Source of the DNA: Bostrychus sinensis
Lineage: Eukaryota > Chordata > Actinopteri > Gobiiformes > Eleotridae
Assembly: GCA_020698575.1 (NCBI GenBank)
Contig: CM036251.1
Span: 32,429,288 to 32,493,287, forward strand
Length of the DNA: 64,000 nucleotides
Direction: 5' to 3'
Part shown: in pieces, positions 57,378-64,000 of the stretch
Numbering within the stretch: the stretch's first letter is position 1
Layout: each line of letters starts with the position of its first letter
Program-made: the position numbers and the translations under genes
The notes under the pieces: generated by a model
The model's database searches: none
Told to the model about the DNA's origin: nothing
The model's input: the letters and a program-made list of their open reading frames with translations, nothing else

Positions 57378-57485
57378 GCTAAGAAGCTTCTTACACCTCC
57401 TCCAGGACTGGAATTTTAGTCCATCCCTCGTCTGCAAGCCTCTAGCTCAGTGATGTTTGTAGGCCTCTGTGCTGCAACTGTACTT
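57378..57485. repeat. Second copy of the Tc1-like fragment
   Basis: AGCTTCTTACACCTCCTCCA, GGACTGGAATTTTAGTCCAT, CTAGCTCAGTGATGTTTGTA, GGCCTCTGTGCTGCAACTGT. It is preceded by a module B element, as at 55288-55905. Confidence 0.55.
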
Positions 57486-57933
57486 TCCCCTAGTGAAGGG
57501 GATGGTTTTCAATGCATCTGATTTGATCATGTTACACGACGCAACATCCAGGTGCAAATTCCAGAGGAAAAGCCTCCAAGCAGTCTCCATTGGAAGGATC
57601 CTGGCATTGGGAAACACCCTAAGACTTCTGCCAAGGAGGTTCAAACAGCAATAGTTAGATTTGGACATTTTCAGAAGAAGGTCAGTAATGAGCCAGGGAA
57701 GAAATATCAATTTTTTAAGTGCATGATTACTCCCTGGATTCAGGAATGCAAAAATATTCTGTCTCTTTGCAAGATAGGATTAAAGATTTTAACAACAAGC
57801 CACTGACCCCTTGTGGCTTGTTTTTAGTAAAACCAAATGATTATTTTGAGTGTAATTTGAGATATAAGGTCTACATGACTCTATGGAATTAGCATTTACA
57901 CCTGAACAAGAAGAAGTCCAAGTCTGGGCACTA
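57486..57933. other. Unrecognised stretch with overlapping frames
   Basis: Frames of 61-87 codons run on both strands. The plus frame at 57552-57806 (IPEEKPPSSLHWKDPGIGK, KTSAKEVQTAIVRFGHF) reads rather like coding sequence, but I cannot match it. It may be part of an old transposon continuing from 57378. Confidence 0.25.
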
Positions 57934-58612
57934 TACACCGATCAACCATAACTTTATGACACACTTTATGTCTCTTCACTGTGGCACCTATTAGTGGGTG
58001 GGATAGAGTTGGCAGTGCATCACAGTTTGCTGTGTATGGGTCTGAATGTTTGGCAGGTGGTCATAGTCACTGTTGTAGTCGAGTCACCATTTCTTGAGTC
58101 CAAGTCACTCTCGAGTTCACAGAGTTTGATTCCAAGCCCAACTCATCATCAGCTCTTACAGTGCGACTCCAAGTCCAAGTCATCAGTGTGCAAGTCTGGG
58201 TTCATCCATCCATCCATCTTCTACCGCTTATCCGGGACCAGGCAGCAGTCTAAGCAAAGATGCCTAATTCAGTCTCATCAAAAAAGTCCAAGTCAAGTCC
58301 GAGTCACAAAAAGAGTGATCTAAATCAATTCCAAGTCGAGTCATTGTCATCTGAAAGTCCAAGTCCAAGTGGAAGTCACAAGTCCAGACCATTTAAGCAT
58401 GGTATAGTAAATAATTTTGCATTTATACAACGGTGGGCTCTGTACGTAAACACGAATTGAAGGGGCATCTATGATCAAGTCCAAGTCATCAGCATGAACC
58501 TTCAGTCACAAATCACTGCCCCTTAAAAACTCAAGAGTGTGGACATAGCACATCATATTAGGACTACCATTAACAGGCGGGTGGTCATAATGTTATGCCT
58601 GATCGGTTGTGA
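57934..58612. mobile_element. Tc1/mariner-type non-autonomous element with AGTCCAAGTC array
   Basis: The ends are ACACCGATCAACCATAACTT and GTCATAATGTTATGCCTGAT followed by CGGTTGTG, an imperfect terminal inverted repeat that I know from a common fish Tc1-type transposon. A TA precedes the left end. The inside has lost all transposase sequence and instead carries imperfect AGTCCAAGTC units (58075-58390), with a Rex3 tail nested at 58203-58262. Confidence 0.65.
58203..58262 (-). mobile_element. Very short Rex3 3' tail
   Basis: CATCCATCCATCCATCTTCT followed by ACCGCTTATCCGGGACCAGG and CAGCAGTCTAAGCA. It matches the start of the 19121-19290 tail and is only about 60 bases long. Confidence 0.65.
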
Positions 58613-60162
58613 GATAGACTTGTAGTTGTATAAAAGTATTGCTTTCTATTTGTAACCATAAGAAACTCTATGCACAAGTTGGTCAATGGCAATATTTTTT
58701 CAAGCTAGTTTCCAACCCAACATGGTAAATTTCACTTAAACAACTTTATTTTGACAAATGCCGCCTCGCTGACAAATGTAGAAGCTTATACTGAGCGAAT
58801 AGCAAACATTAAAGGGATTAGAGAGTTAAACTGTTTGCTCCAGATTCTCAGACTCCCTTGTATTGGTCCAAACCAAATATGCACCAGTGAAAGCAACCAT
58901 TTGGTCCAACAAAAGGAGGAAGCCCGCGTCTGGACCAAACTGAACCAACGTCTGCTTTATATGCAGCATGAAGGCATGTTTGGCCATAGTTTGGACTTTC
59001 AAACCAAATGCAGAAAATCACTGCCAATTATAGGCACAGATGAGAAATGGGAAGGATAAAATACATGTATTGGGTTTCAAAAAGCTATAGACTTACAGAC
59101 TGCTCTGTTATATTGTTAAAATGACATTATTTTATAGCTATGCTTCAGGAAATGTCTTCAGCCGACCATTTACTAATAAGCTGAAAATGAATTCATATGA
59201 ATAACTAAAAGGTACTGACAGAATGTAATAATTCATAAGTTGTTGGTGCAGACTCTAAGGTGTGAAAACACTTAGAGCGAGTGGCTCAATATTTAGAACA
59301 ATGACATTTACAAGCTATAGGCAGCAATACTTAATGTGCAGAATACCATTACCACGCGCACCAGTGTCTCAAGTACTCCAAAGCTGGAAGACTTATTAGG
59401 TAGAGCCTTCTATACTGCATAAGGAAAGTGCACATAATATGTATATTGTGCAGCAAAATTTTAGTTTTCTATAGCACAGTGGTTCTCAACTGGTCTGGCT
59501 TCAGGACCGACCATCACCCTGTAATGACAAGCTCAAATTGATTAAATAAACACTGTGATCTAACTCGAGTATAATATCAGAATATGCCAGTATGCTAATG
59601 TAAGGATTTGTTCATTTTGGGTGAAAGCATCAAAGAGGACGATGATTCAGAAGTGTAATCAAGTCAGAAGGTTTATTCAGTAAAAACACAGGTAAGGTTA
59701 CAGTCAGCAGAATGAGCGCGCTCCTAGAGGGAGGAGTGTTCTAAGTTTTTATACTATGTATGATGATGTATGACGATCTCTGCATAGCATTATCTACTTG
59801 GCTTCGAGTAACTTTTTTGTGCATAGGGCAGGGCCACAAAAAGTTCTCAGTTTCTGCAGAGTCTTCCCACGCATCGACAGGCCGTAGGAGCCCCCCCTGC
59901 AACCTTGGGTCCGATAACTTTGTAGCAAGCTCATTATTTGTGCCATATTTGGAATGCACCTAAGAGTAGAGTGACCTTAGAGTGAAAGAAGAAAAACATC
60001 ACATAAAATCAAAGTATTATTATTACTAATGTTGAAGCGTTATTAACCTTAGCAGTAGTACATCAAAATATAAGTTTAATGGTAATACGCAAAGCTATAT
60101 GTAGAAATATTCAATACTAACATTGCTACAATATGCTAAATTCAATTAGTTGCATTTTTATT
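58613..60162. other. Gene-free stretch
   Basis: About 59475-59500 (CAGTGGTTCTCAACTGGTCT) is a hAT-like left end without a clear partner. The 102-codon frame at 58751-59059 has no recognised motif. Nothing else is supported. Confidence 0.35.
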
Positions 60163-60455
60163 TAAAGGGAACATATTGTGCAAAATCAACTTTGTTAGAA
60201 CTTTCTAACATGTTATTCTCTTATCCAAAATGTACTGGGAGTTGGGTTTAGCTTCATCCACGCCTGTTTGAGTAATCCTCTATTTTCTGGCACAGCTGTT
60301 CTGAGTCCTCAACACGAACCTCCGCTCACTTCAGGAAGCACTGACCAATCAAAAAGCTCTCTACATCCAATCTACTCTCACTCCTTTATCTAAAAAGGTT
60401 GTAAAATGTGAAATGCTGTTCTAGAAACGAATAAAAGCATAATAGATCCCTTTAA
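60163..60455 (-). mobile_element. TTAA-ended inverted-repeat element, module B (short copy)
   Basis: It starts TTAAAGGGAACATATTGTGC and ends AAAAGCATAATAGATCCCTT then TAA, so both ends are present; the inside is reduced by about 190 bases relative to 55288-55773. Confidence 0.7.
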
Positions 60456-60961
60456 AACCAACTTTTTACGTCATTAGCTTCAGCCTTTTTAACAGTCACT
60501 ATAGCGCTTTCATGCAGAAAACACAAAATAAAAAGTCTTTGTGGCAAGTCTCAGTTTCCTATTAAGACTACCCAGTCAGCCATAAACCTAACATCAAAAT
60601 CAGAACATTTGAGTCACGGACATTTTTAACAGACTCGGGTCATGTTTTCTTGCAAAATGCATGCATGGAATAAGAAAGGGGCTATTAGTGTTATGCCAAA
60701 AAAGGTGGTATTCAAAAGGACTCAGGTATACAAAATGAACTTTTCTTCTGATGACCTTTTAGTGGGTAAATACTGAAAGACAGTGTGCGCTGAGGAAAAT
60801 AAAGCAGCGCTCACTTCAATCTCAGATATAACAGTAACATTAAGGCTGAGTATGAATGCCATCTCTAATCCTGACTATCTAGGAAATGAAAAGTAGTGCA
60901 CTCCAAATTCCCTACAGTAAAAAGCAGTAGACAGCAATGGCCACTGTATGGTTAGTCTGCC
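60456..60961. other. Gene-free stretch
   Basis: No gene or repeat identified. Confidence 0.4.
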
Positions 60962-61541
60962 CCACTGTTTCCCAACCAGGGGTAAAAGGACCTCTAGGGG
61001 TAGGTGAGCACTTTGCAGGGGAATTATTACTTGAAATTATTTTATCATTTATTTCCAAAATGCTAAGAAAATATCTGCAGTCTTTTCATATTGAACTACT
61101 GAAACATAAAAGACAAGCTCAAGTGTCCCATTGACTGATGAAACTGCTAAAAAATAATATTATATTTGTTATTTTGATATTGATATTGTTATTTGATATT
61201 TGATATTGATATTTTTAGGTGCAATCATTTGTTTGAATAGGAAGTTATTAAAAAGTTTCATTGTAGTAAATGTATTATTAGTTTAAGTTTTTAATTATTT
61301 AAATTAAAAAAGTATGTTTATTTTTAACTTAAAATTATATTTATAATAATATTTATCTTTTTTTAAAGGCAAGGAGAATTTATTTATTTATTTATTTATT
61401 TTGGAGTTTAGAAGAAAAAAATGCAGGAGAATTAGTATTTACAATAAAGTATAAAATGTTTTAGTGAATAACAATGATGGGGTACTCATGACAGAGAAGC
61501 CCGGGGGGTACATAAAACAAAAAAGTTTGGGAAGTTCCAGC
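60962..61541. mobile_element. hAT-like non-autonomous element
   Basis: The left end is CCACTGTTTCCCAACCAGGG and the right end AAAGTTTGGGAAGTTCCAG. The left part includes GGGGTAAAAGGACCTCTAGG. These are typical of a common fish hAT-like repeat. Borders are approximate and no target duplication was confirmed. Confidence 0.5.
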
Positions 61542-62301
61542 GTGTTAGCTTACCTTAGCTTGTACAGATGAATAAATGATAGCTTTCCCACTTAAGGTAA
61601 AAAGCGCCTTAATAATCCTGTCCAGAATGCTTTGCAAAATTTGGAGAAGAACAGCGGGATCACAGCAGGTCTTTTAACTTTATGCAACACATTTGAATGA
61701 AACCAGTTAGAGACGCTATTTTAACTACATGTCAGGTTGCAATCATGAATCAGTGGCTGTTAAATAAGTTGTTACAGAGTAAAATTACCTTAACTTAGTT
61801 TATAAATGATTGCTTCTCTCTTAAGGCAAAAAGAGCCGCAATAATCAGTTATATTCACTACTGTGCTATTCATGTTTAACATAACACATATGATTAGGCT
61901 ATTGTTTCTATATAAATACTGAAACATGACTCAGTCAGGCTTTATTACAGAAACCCATTATTACAGGAGATCGCCAAATGTTTATCCACATACGCCAGAG
62001 TCACATGATTCATGCCAAGTTCAAAACAGTGAGCAAGTGTCCAAATCTATTCACTAAATAAGTCCACTACATAGCCAGGTTTATATGTGATTGAGGGGTG
62101 AGGGGCTGGGGATGACACTGGGACACATTTAGAACTGGACATTTTGCTGTTGTTGGGTTCCTTCTATACATCCATGACTCTCTGAAATATTTCTTTATTT
62201 CTTTTTTGCCACTGAAAGCAGTTCTACAACCCACTTTTGGGGCTCCCCTCCCTCAAAAGAAATCTATTTGGACCAAATGTAATTGGTCTTTGCATTGAGA
62301 G
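61542..62301. other. Gene-free stretch
   Basis: Two stretches resemble each other: 61549-61615 (GCTTACCTTAGCTTGTACAG, CACTTAAGGTAAAAAGCGCC) and 61785-61840 (TTACCTTAACTTAGTTTATA, CTTAAGGCAAAAAGAGCC). This is a local duplication about 235 bases apart. Confidence 0.45.
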
Positions 62302-62411
62302 CAGGGGTGCCCAACCCTTTTCTCTCAGAGGCCCAAGGAGGAAATGCATTAGCAGTAAGCAATAATCTTTTGCATGTAATGAGATCTTATGCAAACAGAT
62401 TTATGATTACA

Positions 62412-62457
<46 letters not shown>

Positions 62458-62625
62458 TAAGTAGACAGACTTGTTAGACTCCATTGACAGGCTGTTCAGT
62501 ACATAATAGAATTAAGGTAGATACCTCTTATGAATCACAGCACCCCCTCGAGGGCCAAATCAATCCCCTTGAAGGACCCAGTTTGGCCTGCGGGCCCTGC
62601 TTTGCGCACACTTGATCTAGAGGCA
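62302..62625. mobile_element. hAT-like element fragment with TTA microsatellite
   Basis: The left end is CAGGGGTGCCCAACCC and the right part GGCCTGCGGGCCCTGCTTTG, diverged from the expected inverse. A TTA microsatellite at 62414-62457 lies inside. Confidence 0.5.
62414..62457. repeat. TTA trinucleotide microsatellite
   Basis: About 15 TTA units. Confidence 0.95.
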
Positions 62626-62849
62626 GTTTAGTATCCATCTTTAACCCCGTAAAACCCAGACATAGAAATTTTTGTTGGAAAAAATCATCCGTGCTAAATT
62701 TTAGTCAACGGGGACGGGTAAGAACAAAAATGTGTCAATATTTCTGGTAAGCAGCATTCATGAATTAGTTAATACATTTAAAAAAAAAGACTCCTACTTT
62801 TTTGCCATGACCTTTGAATTATATGCTGCATATTTGCAACAGAGGGTGT

Positions 62850-63720
62850 TAAATATTCCCCTGGAAGTCTGACTGAATTTACAGAGACAAGAATAAGTGT
62901 AGAATAGACAAAGAATGGGCCGACAGGAGTTTTATAAAATTATGCATGGCAGAAAAACAATAATAGGTCAAATACAAGAGAGGTGTGCAACCGCTATTGT
63001 TTTGGCATGCAAAATGAATGCATAATATTTCACTCCAGTGTTCTAGGAAAATAGCAAAGCTTATGTAAGGCATTGGGCCATTGCAGCAATTCTCTCTCTG
63101 AAAATTCTCCTGATCTAGCTTTGTTTAGAAATGTCTTTTAAACTTGCTTGCTCCTATAAGTGGATGGGAAATAGCTCTACCGTCTGTTGCCAAAACGCAC
63201 GCGCATCTTTTGCTCTGTATAGTGCTTAAGGTGTGATAATGATGATTGTTATTGTAGCCACTGTACCCCGCATTATAAGCATCATTACTACTGTATAAAC
63301 TGCTGGTCAGATTGATGAGAGGCGTCTTGCCCATCGTTTATCTTCTCGGACTGGTACATAGCATGGCCAGAATGCGTGTTTTTTTTTTTTTTTTTCTCCG
63401 CACGGTCTGATGCAGCGAGTGTGTGGACGGCAGCGCAGCAAGGGGCTAAGCAGGCAGAGCGTGGAGATGGAAGCTCTTAGTGGGAATAAATGGATGGCTA
63501 ATTTGATGAGCCACTTTTCTCCCCGCCACATTTAAAAGCCCATTACACTAACATCCACAGCGAATACCCCACAGGTCCATTTGAGATGACTGAGCCGCAT
63601 AGGTCAAGCATTTACACACACTTATATATGTACACAGCCTTCACAGCCATAGTGTGAAATAGTGAGGCTTGGCCAGAGGGATTTCTTTTCTGATGCAGAC
63701 GCTGACGGATTGTAATGGCA
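62850..63720. promoter_or_regulatory. Unique block, candidate regulatory DNA
   Basis: Repeat-free apart from a T run at 63379-63397. GC-richer around 63400-63480 and with AT words such as GATGGCTAATTTGATGAGCC. Overlapping frames on the minus strand match nothing. Looks like conserved non-coding DNA; not tested. Confidence 0.35.
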
Positions 63721-63881
63721 GTCAAATTTTGTATCATTTTGGGTATTAAGTTGTAGTAGAAGTAGCAGTACTAGTGGTAGTAGTAGCAAAAGTTCTGGTG
63801 GTGCTACTAGTTATAATAGTGGCGGTAGGTATATAAATCTAAAAGCACTTGGAAAGCATATCTTGCAATGGTAAAGATATA
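63721..63881. repeat. Degenerate GTA/AGT simple repeat
   Basis: About 63750-63830 is rich in imperfect AGTAGT and GGTAGT units. Confidence 0.6.
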
Positions 63882-63944
63882 GTGGCCGGGACTCAAAGCG
63901 TGGATCTTTTAGTTCAGGGGTAAATGCTCTTTCCATTGAGCCAC
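63882..63944 (-). mobile_element. tRNA-like SINE head
   Basis: On the minus strand: GTGGCTCAATGGAAAGAGC (A-box-like) and CTTTGAGTCCCGGCCAC (B-box-like), about 63 bases apart in total. A diverged copy is at 39750-39795. It does not fold into a clean tRNA, so a SINE head or tRNA pseudogene is more likely than a working tRNA gene. Confidence 0.45.
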
Positions 63945-64000
63945 AAAGCCTATATATCTCAAAATGTTGAAGAATCCAGTAAAAAAATAAAAAAATAAAA

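Noticed and set aside
1..64000. snd1 exons flanking or surrounding lrrc4
   Set aside because: I looked for stretches resembling Snd1 exons on the plus strand with splice sites and found none I could support. Short exons could still be missed by eye.

Overview
The window looks like a piece of a teleost fish genome, most likely a spiny-rayed fish. It is AT-rich and gene-poor and carries many fish-type transposable elements: a Rex3 LINE, several Tc1-type DNA transposon remnants, hAT-type elements, tRNA-derived SINEs and many small inverted-repeat elements. I recognise one protein-coding gene. It is an lrrc4 (netrin-G ligand 2) orthologue on the minus strand at 13053-15047, with the whole coding region in one exon, a probable 3' UTR to about 12540, and a probable non-coding 5' exon and promoter between about 15.2 and 17.8 kb.

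Layout. 0-12.5 kb: repeats (duplicated blocks at the left edge, nested DNA transposons at 3.2-3.9 kb, a hAT-like element at 8.1-8.8 kb) and two GC-richer unique blocks (7.4-7.8 and 10.1-10.9 kb). 12.5-17.8 kb: the lrrc4 gene and its 5' region, which holds a 130-bp homopurine tract. 18.4-32 kb: inverted-repeat elements, SINEs, a Rex3 tail and several unique blocks. 32.1-36.8 kb: two dead Tc1-type transposons. 38-50 kb: unique blocks that look like candidate regulatory DNA, mixed with a hAT element that has a perfect target duplication and a 57-bp minisatellite. 50.7-53.5 kb: a Rex3 LINE with a broken endonuclease/reverse transcriptase frame and no 3' tail. 53.5-64 kb: more small transposons and two further unique blocks.

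In mammals LRRC4 lies antisense inside a very large intron of SND1. I could not find an snd1 exon here, which fits the window lying inside that intron, but this is inference from known synteny. If the unique GC-richer blocks are conserved, the simplest role for them is long-range control of the neural gene lrrc4 or of its neighbours.

I found no convincing new multi-gene system. The most unusual points are the Rex3 copy that lost its 3' end rather than its 5' end, one inverted-repeat element family with two different internal modules in about eleven copies, a 57-bp minisatellite that keeps a 19-residue repeat open on both strands, and a perfect 10-bp inverted repeat inside a candidate regulatory block. 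Boundaries of repeats were set by eye and should be read as approximate.
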